From: Gammaproteobacteria bacterium
Lineage (GTDB): Bacteria; Pseudomonadota; Gammaproteobacteria; Eutrophobiales; Eutrophobiaceae
Direction of reading: 5' to 3'
DNA length: 61,226 nucleotides
Assembly (NCBI GenBank): GCA_028281365.1
Contig: JANQJZ010000056.1
Location: 1-61,226, forward strand
Shown: one piece after another, positions 37,510 to 46,785 of the stretch
Layout: every line of letters begins with the position of its first letter
Numbering within the stretch: position 1 is the first letter of the stretch
Position numbers and translations under genes: made by a program
Notes under the pieces: model-generated
The model's input: the letters and a program-made list of their open reading frames with translations, nothing else
Told to the model about the DNA's origin: nothing
Databases searched by the model: none

Positions 37510-38412
37510 TTATGGCCCTTCAGACCACTCATTTAATTTACCATCGTAAAAGGGTAATTCATCAACATAGGGTTTATGGCTGCCATCACCGATCACTTTA
37601 CGCAAATGTGCAGCAACCTCTTCACCAGTGGCAATCCAAACATCACCTTTGGCTTGCATTTGCTTAATCATTTCCTTGACCATCATAGCACGGGCAACCT
37701 GACCGCTACAAAAAGGGTGAAAGCAATTCAACCAGAAACCATTGTGTTCCCACATAGCTTCAAACTCTGACATATAAACTGCCATCGCGTCTTGTGGAGA
37801 TTTTATTGGCATCATGTAATCCAGATCATGGTTATGCACAAAATGCGGCCAATCATCTAACTGCCAACTTCCTGGTAATTCAACCAAATCACCTTTGGAA
37901 CACTTTAACAAATGCGGAACATCTTCACCCATGAGTGAACAATCGTAAGTGAACCCAAGATCTATTAATATTTCCAGGGAATGCTTGGAGAACTTATACC
38001 AGGGGGCACGATAACCGCGCGGTGCCTGGCCGGCTACTTCAGCGATAGCTTCAAAGCCCCTTTTGGTCCAGTATGCCTCTTGGTCCTTGGTTATTTCATG
38101 TGGGCCTTCATGCAGATAACCGTGATGGGCAACTTCATGGCCCGCTTCTACCATCATCCGGATCGCTTCAGGAAATCTTTCGGCACACCAGCCCGGCACA
38201 CAGAAAGTATGTTTCACTCCCAGCTCTTCACAGAAATTGATGATTCGTTCAACGGCGATCATCGGTCCATAACGTAACATAGAGTTGGTACTAATTCGGG
38301 TATCTGCATCATTAGGATGCGCCAGATGTAGGATACTATCTGAATCCATATCCCAGGTGAATGTAACAGCGCATCGGGCACCGTTTGGCCAAGGTACAGG
38401 GTTCTTAATCAT
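37510..38412 (-). CDS. NodB-type polysaccharide deacetylase (PgdA/PuuE-like)
   Basis: 300 residues. TFTWDMDSDS carries the metal Asp, GHEVAHHGYLHEGP the two metal His, PRGYRAPWYKFS the third motif, and LNCFHPFCSGQ the C-terminal His. The shape fits the HpPgdA / allantoinase PuuE subgroup rather than chitin deacetylases. Family members hydrolyse amide bonds in peptidoglycan, allantoin or cyclic imides. GGAGG precedes the ATG. Operon with CobW, RidA-like and UbiD genes points to a cyclic amide or N-acyl substrate. Confidence 0.85.
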   Translation of the reverse strand: MIKNPVPWPNGARCAVTFTWDMDSDSILHLAHPNDADTRISTNSMLRYGPMIAVERIINFCEELGVKHTFCVPGWCAERFPEAIRMMVEAGHEVAHHGYLHEGPHEITKDQEAYWTKRGFEAIAEVAGQAPRGYRAPWYKFSKHSLEILIDLGFTYDCSLMGEDVPHLLKCSKGDLVELPGSWQLDDWPHFVHNHDLDYMMPIKSPQDAMAVYMSEFEAMWEHNGFWLNCFHPFCSGQVARAMMVKEMIKQMQAKGDVWIATGEEVAAHLRKVIGDGSHKPYVDELPFYDGKLNEWSEGP

Positions 38413-38451
38413 TGTAAACCTCCTCTCACTAATAAACTCAGTTCGTTTTCT

Positions 38452-39750
38452 TTAATTTTTAACATCAGTTGTGGCAACACCATCAACTTGGACTAATGCA
38501 CCATCCAATGGCAATCCATCTACCCGAACTACTGTAAACGCGGGTGTTACCGTTCCCAATATTCGAGTCAATGCTTTATTCATATCTTTATATGTATGTT
38601 GCAGATTTTTGTGTTCACTATCTGCGACATAAAACAGATTTAATTTTTTGAGATCAACTAGACTTGCATTAGCCTGCCTGAGTATTCTTTCCATGGCACT
38701 CATCGCACTTTCAAGTTGACGGACATGATCACCAACAAACTCTATGCGTCCATCATCATCGAGGGCTAACAACCCAGCAATATATATTTTGTTATCTGCT
38801 TTGATGGCTGGGGCGGCTGATGAAGGGAACCCCGCATTGGGTAGTACAGCTAAGTCGTGGATGGGAATATTGTTCCCACCTAGCGCTGCCAAAGCTTCGA
38901 TTTCCAGCATCAAACCATCGTAAAGAAGATTTACACCAATAGCAGAAATTGCCAGGCCGGGGCTATCATTTTTCTTACCAACTTCATTCAGAATTAATGC
39001 AAGTAATTTTCTGGATGCCGCATCATCTCCGTCATCTTTATAATATATTTTGAGCTGAACAATATTGTCAAAATCACCACCCGCGTCTTTCAATACGTTT
39101 TCGATATAGCGTAAAACATTACGGGTTTGTGCCTTAACATCACCTGCATCAACAGCTCTGCCTTTTTTATCAGCAGAGATTTGACCACCGACAATAACTT
39201 TATTGCCAGTACGCCAACCTTGCGAAAGAGGGACAGCAATACTCCAATCCCAACTATCGGTTGGCATAATACGCTGGCGCTGTTGTAGCTTTTCATGAGC
39301 AAGTGCAACCCCTTCGATTTGAATCATACATCCCTTATAAGGCATGCCTCTTACTCGAACAGCCGTCGCGGCAGGTCCGGGATCCGGCAGATATTCAAGC
39401 CGGACTTTTGTCATCGTCTCCCAATACGTTGTTGCTTCTTCCTCTGGTCCGTTATAAACGTAGTAAGTATTCAACTTAACAAGATTGGAGAGATCCAGTC
39501 CTGCGGTTGCAAGACATTTATTCATATTTTCAAAAACCACACGTGTCTGCTGCTCTATATCACCCGCGTGGATCACCTCACCTGTATTATCTAACGGCAA
39601 CTGCCCACCTACGTAATACAAATTACCAACTTGTAAAATAATTGGAAAATCCTTACTAAATTCCATCATCTTAATACATCTAAATGAACTAATTTTATGG
39701 TGATTATGTAATACCGAAATATGTCTTTCACTGTAGTTATTAATTATCAT
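38452..39750 (-). CDS. Three fused RidA/YjgF-like domains
   Basis: 432 residues comprising three successive Rid domains at about 30-150, 165-290 and 300-428. Each has the Rid strand-helix pattern: YYVGGQLPLD, KVIVGGQISAD and KIYIAGLLALD open them; MIQIEGVALA, MLEIEALAAL and LVQVDGVATT close them. RidA normally is a homotrimer of ~130-residue chains, so this chain could fold as a covalent trimer. The catalytic Arg (Arg105 of E. coli RidA, in PARS) is replaced: PAAT, PGLA and PAFT. An internal ATG at 39669 is an alternative start; AGGGTAAG precedes 39750. Confidence 0.88.
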   Translation of the reverse strand: MIINNYSERHISVLHNHHKISSFRCIKMMEFSKDFPIILQVGNLYYVGGQLPLDNTGEVIHAGDIEQQTRVVFENMNKCLATAGLDLSNLVKLNTYYVYNGPEEEATTYWETMTKVRLEYLPDPGPAATAVRVRGMPYKGCMIQIEGVALAHEKLQQRQRIMPTDSWDWSIAVPLSQGWRTGNKVIVGGQISADKKGRAVDAGDVKAQTRNVLRYIENVLKDAGGDFDNIVQLKIYYKDDGDDAASRKLLALILNEVGKKNDSPGLAISAIGVNLLYDGLMLEIEALAALGGNNIPIHDLAVLPNAGFPSSAAPAIKADNKIYIAGLLALDDDGRIEFVGDHVRQLESAMSAMERILRQANASLVDLKKLNLFYVADSEHKNLQHTYKDMNKALTRILGTVTPAFTVVRVDGLPLDGALVQVDGVATTDVKN

Positions 39751-39985
39751 AAAAAAACTTACCCTATAATAATACCGAAGGAGTTTAATTACTCACACCG
39801 AAATAATTACCTAAAGTGCGCTTTTAGCTATATTTACTACATACTAAAATGCTAAACATAATCACGAAACAGTCGATAAGCCATATCCATATGTCAACAA
39901 ATGTATCGATACTTAAAGCATACTTATTACAACAGTAAATCCAGATAGAGCTCATTAAGCTGAACCCGGGCATAACAATAATGAT

Positions 39986-41683
39986 TTATTTGTCCAGATA
40001 TCTGGTCTTATATTCGTGGTCCTTTATGTATTGATCTATGTCAATGTCACTGAAATCAAGCTCGGATTTAACCTTTTCATAAACAGCTTTTAACTTTGCT
40101 GCCGTAGGTTCAGCCTTCCTCGGCCGTGGATCGGCATCTTTCGGAAAATATTCCGGCACCTTTACTGTCGCATCAATGCCTATTGCCGAACCCTTGGTTT
40201 GTGGCAAACTTGGTTCAGGCGGCATACCGGCAAGTGATGCATCTCTGAAATGCACATTACTATCTCCCTCTATATATACATCCCTTCCAGGTTGCACATT
40301 GGCAGAAAGTGCCATCGTAATCTCACCCCAGTTACGAACATCAATATCATCATCAACAACAATGATCCATTTCACTCGTTGATTTAACGCCCAGATGGCA
40401 TGCATTATCTGCCGACCAAAATGCTTGATAGGCTTGAAGTCGATTGATACAACAACAATGCCGTTATGCTCTCCGAAAGGCCAAGGCAACGAAGCGACAT
40501 CATGTACTCCTGTGGGTAATATTTGTTTGATTTCGCGCATTTTGATGTCGGAATTGAATGCGGCCAACGGCAAGTGGTCCCATACTGGCGGCGACCATAG
40601 CTCTACACTTGTTGGCCATATTGGTTTATTCCGATGTGTTACACACGTCACTACAGTCTTCATGACATGTTCAGGTGCACGTGGTACAAACCCATGGAAT
40701 GAAGATGGTGGTCCATCATTACGATAATTTTCTGCTGGATAGCCGGGTTGCACCAATCCTTCGACAACAAATTCTGCACTAGCCGGTACTTCCAGATCCA
40801 CTGTCTCGCACTTTACCAGTTCAACAGGTTTGCCACGTAAGCCGCCTGCTACTTTATACTCATCGACACCATACTTGACGACATACCCAGCAACATATTC
40901 AAGCACCGGATCAACCCCGGCGGCAATGGCTATTTCCATCGGCTGACCCGGGTCTCTTTGCATCCACTTCACATAATGTATACCAGCATGATTAATACCT
41001 GGGACAAGGTATGAATTAATGACCGTACGCAGTTCCTCTTCGGGATAGGGTTCATTCGTTAATGGATCATAATCTCCCATTCCATGCCAGTAGACACCCA
41101 CATTTCGTATACCCGTTTCTGGATCTTTAGTGACACTATTATCCAAAGTAAAATAAGCAGAGCGCTCAAGTTCCTGCATCTTAAACCTTGGGACCTGTTT
41201 TCTGAGATCGACGTCCTTACCCTTGAATATGTTCTCCTTACAGGGGCCAGTCTCAACTATCACTGGATCAATCCATGTCGTCGGATCATTTAATACACGT
41301 TCAACTTTTTCTACTGCTTCAAAATAATCTAAACAACCAAAAGCCAGTGCACAACGAGCATATGAACCCCATTCAGCGCCAAGCACACGGGCATCACAAT
41401 TTAAATTATCCATCTTGTTCATCAGAACAGCCGGACCTTTAATGGCACCTATCCATCTTGTTAGTGCGGCATATTCGCCATCAATACCGATAGGCGCATT
41501 AATTTCCTGTAACTGGCCTGCCTTTTTCAACTGTTCAATAAAATCACGCAGACTGTCATAGGGATAGTTGATTTCACAATCAATCGGAATTCGGGTTGGG
41601 GAACCAATAATATCGCCAGGCCTAATTTGCATGGCTGCTGCTTTTTGTGCTTCTATATTTAACTTATTCTGCTGTTTAGTCAC
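39986..41683 (-). CDS. UbiD-family prenyl-FMN-dependent decarboxylase
   Basis: 565 residues from a GTG at 41683, chosen because AAGGAGG lies 8 bases upstream; an in-frame ATG at 41725 would give 579. LRDFIEQLKKAGQLQEINAPI is the family N terminus, and the segment EVPASAEFVVEGLVQPG holds the conserved Glu-rich active-site motif of UbiD proteins. VVDDDIDVRNWGEI and a Lys-rich C-terminal tail complete it. UbiD enzymes reversibly decarboxylate aromatic or unsaturated acids. The partner UbiX is at 26884-27522. Substrate cannot be deduced. The next gene on this strand is the triple RidA-like protein. Confidence 0.92.
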   Translation of the reverse strand: MTKQQNKLNIEAQKAAAMQIRPGDIIGSPTRIPIDCEINYPYDSLRDFIEQLKKAGQLQEINAPIGIDGEYAALTRWIGAIKGPAVLMNKMDNLNCDARVLGAEWGSYARCALAFGCLDYFEAVEKVERVLNDPTTWIDPVIVETGPCKENIFKGKDVDLRKQVPRFKMQELERSAYFTLDNSVTKDPETGIRNVGVYWHGMGDYDPLTNEPYPEEELRTVINSYLVPGINHAGIHYVKWMQRDPGQPMEIAIAAGVDPVLEYVAGYVVKYGVDEYKVAGGLRGKPVELVKCETVDLEVPASAEFVVEGLVQPGYPAENYRNDGPPSSFHGFVPRAPEHVMKTVVTCVTHRNKPIWPTSVELWSPPVWDHLPLAAFNSDIKMREIKQILPTGVHDVASLPWPFGEHNGIVVVSIDFKPIKHFGRQIMHAIWALNQRVKWIIVVDDDIDVRNWGEITMALSANVQPGRDVYIEGDSNVHFRDASLAGMPPEPSLPQTKGSAIGIDATVKVPEYFPKDADPRPRKAEPTAAKLKAVYEKVKSELDFSDIDIDQYIKDHEYKTRYLDK

Positions 41684-42557
41684 CTTCACATCCTCCTTAA
41701 GAAGTACAGTTGCATGTGTCTTCACCTACTCTTAATCATATTAATATGTTCTATCTAGTCTATCTTCTGAAAAAATTGTTTGTGCAACGTCAAAGATGCA
41801 GATTTGAATTTTTCTAGTCTCTATTAGTCATAGCTAAACTTTCCATTTAACTCTTAACAGTCATACCCTTTAAAAATTTGCATCACACGATTTAAGGACA
41901 ACTTAAATTCTTTATCACGCATTAATCTTTTTCAATTATCAAATTACTTCAAAAATTTTTACATTATTTAATAATTGATATGATCTTCGCTAACTCAAAA
42001 TATATAATTTTTTTATTCATCCGCTTTATTATGTAAACAGATATTTTTTTCTTAATCTTCACAATAACTCTGATTGCAAAAATTGAGGGTTTATCATTTA
42101 TACCGAAGAGAGCTTGTTTTTTAGATAAAAAATGATATACCTGAATATGTGAACTTATTTACATCTCAAATTTGATTCAGTACACCATGTCGAAAATTAA
42201 CAAACTTATAATGTTTAAATAAAAGCGCACCTTCGATTCACACCCAAAAGAGCATCACCGATTTGTATTATATATCAAATAACTTGATTAAGTATCATAT
42301 ATTTGACGTTAATGGTCTCATATTTATTAACTATAATATTCTATTGTGCTTAAATGCTTATATACAATAGATAGACATTTACCATTATTTTTTATTCTTA
42401 ATTGCTAACTGCAAAATTATAAAACTAACGTAAATTATTAATATTATTAATAATAATTTTGCCTACTAAATAAAAATCATATGATTACCTACTACTTATC
42501 TGCACTAATTCTATACATGGACAAGCTAAAATAATCATTTATAAATACTATTTAAAT

Positions 42558-42586
42558 TTGCATATTTTTCAAGTTTCTTTCATAAT
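42558..42586 (+). promoter_or_regulatory. Shared promoter element C
   Basis: TTGCAT, 17-base spacer, CATAAT. CAAG-TTT-CTTT begins at 42570. It shares TTCTTTCATAATATGAATCAT with element B, and TTTTAAGT downstream. No recognisable gene follows on this strand before the terminator at 42946. Confidence 0.7.
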
Positions 42587-42593
42587 ATGAATC

Positions 42594-42994
42594 ATCTGTT
42601 TTAAGTGCCAGGGCATAATTTTACGGATCTATAGATCCTTGAATGATTGTCGCTAATGGGTATGAAGTAGATTTATGTTCTGGTCGACAAAACAAAGAGA
42701 AAGGATTCTAAAGTAACATAATGGAACTTAATTAGTCTGTATCAGCTAAATTTTAACTATATACATTACAAATAGACATATATTCCTGACATATTGTTTA
42801 TAGCTGTATATCAAGCTTATGAGATCTATATGCGTTCAATCATCATTTTTTCATCAGTCTTATTTTCCTCCTCAGGTGAAGCTACGGAAAAACAGATCAT
42901 TATGATGTTTCTCCCACATCTTAACTCTGCCGTACGCCATTTTCCCCGGCCGAATCCGGTGAGCCACCGGTTTTGGCCGGTTTCTTTTTAATTT
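42594..42994 (+). ncRNA. Candidate non-coding transcript between element C and a terminator
   Basis: If element C is a promoter, transcription starts near 42594 and ends at the terminator at 42946-42994, giving about 400 nt. Frames inside are short; the longest runs from an ATG at 42830 into the terminator itself and has no SD. It is therefore more likely an RNA, or the remains of a lost gene, than a protein gene. Inferred from flanking signals only. Confidence 0.35.
42946..42994 (+). terminator. Strong rho-independent terminator
   Basis: CCGGCC (42946-42951) pairs with GGCCGG (42975-42980), with inner CCGGT/ACCGG pairing around GAGCC, followed by TTTCTTTTTAATTT. It stands out as a GC-rich island in AT-rich DNA. 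Confidence 0.85.
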
Positions 42995-43247
42995 ATAAAT
43001 AGCAAATTAATGTATCTTACCTTGCAATTAGATTAAACAATGACAATATATGATGCCCCTTATCTCTAAAACTAAATATCAGAATTCTTTAAATATCTGC
43101 CAAAAATAATATTTTGCTAAATGTCAGCAAGTAACGAAACTTAAGCATAAATTACCACTGTCTTCACGGGGGTTTCCATTTTTTCAATTAAAACTTATGC
43201 TGGTTTTAAATGATAAATATGCAAATTTGTATATTATTTTGAATTAA

Positions 43248-43293
43248 TAAAAGCTCGACGAGGAGGCACCTAGGCACTATGCCAAGGAACCTC
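43248..43293 (-). terminator. Terminator of the DUF1302 operon
   Basis: On the minus strand GAGG, CCT and GGCA pair in turn with TGCC, AGG and CCTC around a TAG loop (43293-43263), then GAGCTTTTATT. It lies just past the DUF1302 stop. Confidence 0.65.
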
Positions 43294-43318
43294 GCCGCCT
43301 AAACTATGCGTGACTGGT

Positions 43319-44881
43319 TTAAAATTGGTAAGTAAGAGACAAGTTAAGTCCGGAATTATGTCTCAATGAACCAAAATTTCCTGGCCGTTCGTCATCACCA
43401 CCAAACTCGGTGTACCAAAGACCCCAGCGCCAGTGGCTGCCTGGTTCCCAGCGTATTGCAGGTTGTATGAAATAACTGCTTCCACCAGCCTTAAACCCAG
43501 TTGGATTGATAAAACTTTTATCGCCAAAGTTATAGAAAAACGTTAGATCCGTAAAAATCTCGTCGTACCGACCACCAGGCCCTGCCCAGGCCTGACCCAG
43601 AAGTAGTCTAAAGATAGTCTCAGTCTCGTCGATTTTAGTGAGGCGCAGTCCGTACGCTTCTCCGGCTAACAAATCATCGTCACTAACACCACGAAAACGC
43701 TGTTCGATCGAGGCCGATATTGTCATAGCCCTACTCTTACGAAACACGATCGTGGGTCGGTCAATAGCTATTGCATAACCGATCTCATCTGTCTCAACGT
43801 GGGTATTGCCAGCACGAAGACGTAAGAACTGAGTTGTATCAATGCGGTCAAACGGCCGATCGAAATTGTACATAAACTCTGTACGAATAACGGCCTTCGC
43901 AGCGGGGATATACGAGTTGGTCGAGAAACCCAGGGTGTGGTAACTCGGATATTCGCGTTTAACCAAGGCAGATGGCGCACCTGCTGCACCGACTACAGGA
44001 CCAGTACCACTCCGTAATGTATTGATACCCGTATCGGATTCTGGTCGAACCATCCACACCAACGAGTAACCTGTACCCTTGTAATTGCCCACTAGTCGAA
44101 CACCCGCACTTACACCATTCTCGCCATCTTCAGTAAGATCGTCAATGGTAACAAAAGCCGGGGCACCAACCACATCTAACGGCGAATTACCATCCGGCAG
44201 ATGTGTGGGGATAAAGCTAAGCGCGTTGGGACTTATGAATGCCTCAAGCTGGTAATCGGGATTTTGCGGGAAGGTATAAGAACCTCGTAGCGCCCACTTG
44301 GGGATACGGATGTTATCAAACGCTTCACGCCCACCAAGTTCATTAAATACGTGAAAGCTTAAATCAAGTGGATTAAAGCTATCAAGCAAACGCGTCGGAG
44401 CCAGATCACCCCAGACTATGTTTTGACGACCAAGGCGAAACCACCAGGGTCCGGATTCATAGTCAGCTCGAACTTCCCAAAGTTCTGCAATCGCATCACG
44501 TCCACCTGAACGAAGCGTATCAACATTTTTTCCGACACCTGGAAATACGTCCCAGTCTGTAATGCCAACAACCTCAGTGGTTAGATCCCACTGATAGCGG
44601 CTTCGTGCGAAAAACTTAAGGCCCTTTGCTTTTGGTTTCCAATTGAGATCGAGAACGCCCCATTGTTTCACCTGCTGCACATGACTATTGAAAGTCGTGC
44701 TGGGATTATTATTCACCGGGCCAGTACGATAATCCGCCTGGGCACGTAAAAAACCAACCCCAGTCAAATCACCCCAAGTATCTGAACGATAATTGAATAA
44801 ATCTGCATTAGCGGTTCCAGCCCAGGTCAAAATACTCAGTGTAAGAAGTACAGGAACACTCTTGGTTAATTTAATCAACAT
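43319..44881 (-). CDS. DUF1302-family outer membrane beta-barrel
   Basis: 520 residues: a signal peptide (VPVLLTLSILTWAGTANA) then DLFNYRSDTWGDLTG and a long run of amphipathic strands ending in LNLSLTYQF with a terminal Phe, as in outer-membrane barrels. WWFRLGRQNIVWGDLAPTRLLDSFNPLDL is a hallmark of DUF1302 (cited by GRQNIVWGD and DSFNPLDL). The family accompanies DUF1329 and RND genes in loci for hydrophobic compounds. It is 45 bases downstream of the DUF1329 gene. Probably a channel or lipid conduit. Confidence 0.9.
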   Translation of the reverse strand: MLIKLTKSVPVLLTLSILTWAGTANADLFNYRSDTWGDLTGVGFLRAQADYRTGPVNNNPSTTFNSHVQQVKQWGVLDLNWKPKAKGLKFFARSRYQWDLTTEVVGITDWDVFPGVGKNVDTLRSGGRDAIAELWEVRADYESGPWWFRLGRQNIVWGDLAPTRLLDSFNPLDLSFHVFNELGGREAFDNIRIPKWALRGSYTFPQNPDYQLEAFISPNALSFIPTHLPDGNSPLDVVGAPAFVTIDDLTEDGENGVSAGVRLVGNYKGTGYSLVWMVRPESDTGINTLRSGTGPVVGAAGAPSALVKREYPSYHTLGFSTNSYIPAAKAVIRTEFMYNFDRPFDRIDTTQFLRLRAGNTHVETDEIGYAIAIDRPTIVFRKSRAMTISASIEQRFRGVSDDDLLAGEAYGLRLTKIDETETIFRLLLGQAWAGPGGRYDEIFTDLTFFYNFGDKSFINPTGFKAGGSSYFIQPAIRWEPGSHWRWGLWYTEFGGDDERPGNFGSLRHNSGLNLSLTYQF

Positions 44882-44926
44882 TTTATTCTACCCCCCCTTA
44901 GTGATAGAAAATTGCTATTGCTTTTT

Positions 44927-46222
44927 CTAGCGACCTTGCTTTTGCAAAAACTGTGTATTTAACATTTCAGCATTCAATTCATCCTCAGGTAAGTTCTTGG
45001 TTGCGTAAGTCATATCCAAGTTGAATGAATTACCGGATTGGTGGTTGAAATATTCCACCGCCGTTAGTTCTACGTAATTACCGCATTCACCCTCGGTTCG
45101 CTTGCGCGGATGGACTCCTGACACCCACAACTTGCCCTGTGAGTCATCATAATCACCCCACCAAGTGGTATAGGTTGCGGCATCAATATACAGTGTCATT
45201 TTGGAATAAATGCGATCCACTGTTCCTTCTTTGGGTGTAGCTTCAATTACAAATGTATCCCGCAACTCAACCTTTGCTCCCTCGCGATATTTACCTTTGA
45301 TGCGTGGGACATACTTCTCATCTCCAGAATTTTCCGGATTATCTCGCGATATAACACTCAGCATTGGTTTTTGCGCCACCAGTTTGAAATCCCATAAACT
45401 AAGCGGATCATTGAACAAGTTCAGATTGACGTTGCGCAGATCAGAGCCATCTAGAGAATCGTCACGTTGCGCTGTCGATAAGCGCTGTACACGACGCAAC
45501 ACCGGAACATAGGCATACGCATCTGGCAGTCTTGACTGATCCTGGTAGAAAATATTCAGGACGGAGACCCCCTTAAGGTCATAAGGCGCTTCGAAGACGA
45601 GGACTTCGCGACGTAGTTCGCCTAGGAATGCAGGATCTTCTCTTACCGGGTTAATACAAACGCGTGAGGCCGTGAACACAAAACGCAGATGGGGAATAAT
45701 CTCCTTATAGGGTCTACCCTCACCATCTATCCATTGTGTATTTCCCCATTCATCCAGATTGTCGTGATCGCGGTAGAGCCAATTTGACATCACTTCCAGT
45801 CCATTCTTTGGATGCATAATTGGAAAACCGCCATACCAGGCACCGCCGTCTTTCGCGTAGACACTGCCATCGGGTTTTATATCGGCCTGACCTGCGTATT
45901 TATGGGTATATTCTACCAAGGCCGGGATAATCAGCTCTTCTGAAGGAGTATGGGGATTTACAATCCATTCTGCCCCATCGACAGTGAGGTTATACATTCC
46001 CGCAGGCATCAGGTCCTTAACTGACTCCACATTACCTGGAGTGACTTTTGACCCAGTTGCAATCTTACCATTGGTGAGTTCCTCAATCGTAGGAACCGGG
46101 TTTACCCACGGAAATTTTTCTTTATCTGTCTGTTTCTGCGATTCCGCAAATACTGTCTGGCAAACCAAAATTACGAGCATTGAAATTGCCAAACTAATCC
46201 ACTTATATGGTGCGACAAGCAT
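44927..46222 (-). CDS. DUF1329-family periplasmic LolA/B-like protein
   Basis: 431 residues from the ATG at 46222, chosen for GAGGAGGGAG just upstream. A signal peptide (ISLAISMLVILVCQTVFA) is followed by the DUF1329 pattern: GGAWYGGFPIMHPKNGLEVMSNW (as GGFPIMHP), RRVQRLSTAQRDDSLDGSD and YIDAATYTTWWGDYD near the C terminus. DUF1329 is a large LolB-like fold thought to carry hydrophobic ligands. The shared promoter element E lies about 300 bases upstream on the same strand. Confidence 0.9.
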   Translation of the reverse strand: MLVAPYKWISLAISMLVILVCQTVFAESQKQTDKEKFPWVNPVPTIEELTNGKIATGSKVTPGNVESVKDLMPAGMYNLTVDGAEWIVNPHTPSEELIIPALVEYTHKYAGQADIKPDGSVYAKDGGAWYGGFPIMHPKNGLEVMSNWLYRDHDNLDEWGNTQWIDGEGRPYKEIIPHLRFVFTASRVCINPVREDPAFLGELRREVLVFEAPYDLKGVSVLNIFYQDQSRLPDAYAYVPVLRRVQRLSTAQRDDSLDGSDLRNVNLNLFNDPLSLWDFKLVAQKPMLSVISRDNPENSGDEKYVPRIKGKYREGAKVELRDTFVIEATPKEGTVDRIYSKMTLYIDAATYTTWWGDYDDSQGKLWVSGVHPRKRTEGECGNYVELTAVEYFNHQSGNSFNLDMTYATKNLPEDELNAEMLNTQFLQKQGR

Positions 46223-46243
46223 AACTCCCTCCTCTAGTTTCAA

Positions 46244-46785
46244 ACATGGGGCTCAGTTATATATGTAAAATGTATAACAACTTCAGTTATTAAACTTTTA
46301 GTAAACATCTTTTAGTAAACATACTTTACTATTATTACATTTATTTTACAATCTTATATGCCTCGAATTTGATATTTAGAGCCGATTAAAAATAAGAGTT
46401 TTAAAATATTTAGTACAAAAACCGCTCCAGCTAAGATTTGGAAGGACATATACTTGATATATTATCGTTTTATCAGGAATATACGAACAAAAGCCGCAGA
46501 ATTTGGGGACGGATGAATTAAGAAAGCTACTTGAATTTTAATAAACATATTGATATTTATGAAAGTATTAATTAACATAACGTACCGTATCAGGAATAGT
46601 TTTTTGGCTATTTTGAATATTTTTATATAAGCCAAAAGCATAAATAGAAAACGGATTTCATCATTAAATTTGGTCTGCTAGCGTAATTACAGATAGTAAA
46701 GTACTGTTAGGTAGAAATGTAATTAGAATTTCCTAACCTTCGATATGTAGGCTTAACAACATCAGGTACCCGTATTCATAACAAT
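46244..46785. other. Divergent intergenic region DUF1329 / AhpD selenoprotein
   Basis: 542 AT-rich bases between divergent genes. Element E (minus) lies in the middle. No additional gene seen. The promoter of the plus-strand gene was not identified. Confidence 0.5.
46517..46545 (-). promoter_or_regulatory. Shared promoter element E (upstream of DUF1329-DUF1302)
   Basis: On the minus strand: TTTATT (46545-46540), 17-base spacer, CTTAAT (46522-46517), with CAAG-TAG-CTTT beginning at 46533, exactly 7 bases past the -35 hexamer as in elements A-D. TTCAAG and CTTTC match element C. The -35 is the weakest of the set. Confidence 0.55.

Larger units (their letters stand above)
41684..43318. other. 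1.6-kb AT-rich region with one promoter element and two terminators
   Basis: Between ubiD and the DUF1302 gene, both minus strand. About 41.7-42.5 kb is extremely AT-rich with stops in every frame; no gene seen. At 42558 lies a strong copy of the shared promoter element (plus), followed about 400 bases on by a rho-independent terminator (42946-42994). A minus-strand terminator for the DUF1302 gene lies at 43248-43293. Confidence 0.6.

Noticed and set aside
42061-42180. A sixth copy of the shared element on the minus strand, upstream of ubiD
   Set aside because: CAAG is present but the CTT half and hexamers are out of register.
42794-42991. 65-codon frame with TTG start after element C
   Set aside because: No ribosome site, and it runs into the terminator hairpin. 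Chance reading frame more likely.
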